Below are positions 6,100 to 6,171 of a DNA stretch of 6,171 nt, piece after piece. Below the pieces are notes generated by a model, which worked only from the letters and a program-made list of their open reading frames with translations, was not told the DNA's origin and made no database searches. Made by a program: the position numbers and the translations under genes. Origin of the DNA: T1SED10-198M sp003554345 [NCBI: Candidatus Sumerlaeota bacterium] (GTDB taxonomy: Bacteria; Sumerlaeota; T1SED10-198M). The stretch is from contig PWGE01000257.1 of NCBI GenBank assembly GCA_003554345.1, positions 1 to 6,171 on the forward strand, given 5' to 3'. The first letter of the stretch is position 1. The number at the start of each line of letters is the position of its first letter.

Positions 6100-6171
6100 T
6101 TATACCAGCTCATAGATCATACGGTAATTCACCTCCGGGTATCGAAATTCTAAGGCGTTCAGTTCAGCAAA
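6100..6171 (-). CDS. C-terminal end of an unidentified gene (partial)
   Basis: Reading leftwards from the edge, one minus-strand frame is open for 23 codons (FAELNALEFRYPEVNYRMIYELV) and ends in TAA at 6100-6102. The other two minus-strand frames meet a stop within four codons. Codon choice looks like the neighbouring genes, and a strong terminator in the same orientation lies about 75 bases downstream. Together these support a real gene truncated by the window edge. The 23 residues are too few for me to name a family. A small hairpin, ttcctg/caggaa (6057-6062 and 6070-6075), sits between the stop and the terminator. Confidence 0.55.
   Translation of the reverse strand, partial: FAELNALEFRYPEVNYRMIYELV

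Overview
The window looks like a chromosomal segment of a Gram-negative-type bacterium, possibly from an uncultured lineage. It has strong Shine-Dalgarno sites, a moderate-to-low GC content, a type IV prepilin-like protein and an exported hydrolase. The intergenic DNA is littered with degraded short repeats (accacggag / accgcaaag / accacgaa types, and a REP-like palindrome). Such repeats are familiar from environmental genomes of many phyla, so I cannot place the organism further from sequence alone.

Layout. Positions 1-847 hold no convincing gene. They are a mosaic of degenerate intergenic repeats, a 13-bp inverted repeat about 200 bp apart, a CTCCTG-rich stretch, and a REP-like palindrome. 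One isolated strong ribosome binding site precedes a weak 54-codon frame that contains a run of nine G's. Positions 848-3406 (minus) encode a DUF3417-type alpha-glucan phosphorylase (GlgP, GT35 family, 852 aa). Positions 3407-3855 are an AT-rich gap rich in small hairpins that also carries the glgP promoter. Positions 3856-5196 (minus) encode an exported erythromycin-esterase-family protein (446 aa) with its own promoter and a terminator just after its stop. Positions 5197-5455 are a divergent promoter region. Positions 5456/5462-5866 (plus) encode a short prepilin-like protein. Two convergent terminators then separate it from the last 23 codons of a minus-strand gene that runs off the right edge (6100-6171).

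The genes do not form one pathway. Each of the three complete genes has its own promoter-like sequence, and the esterase and the pilin each have a terminator, so I read this as a set of monocistronic housekeeping or accessory genes. GlgP mobilises stored glucan to glucose 1-phosphate. The Ere-like protein probably acts outside the cytoplasm on an unknown ester. The pilin-like protein would be exported and assembled by machinery encoded elsewhere. I did not find a convincing new multi-gene system. The points most worth a second look are the repeat mosaic at the left, the RBS/G9 frame, and the structured gap upstream of glgP.
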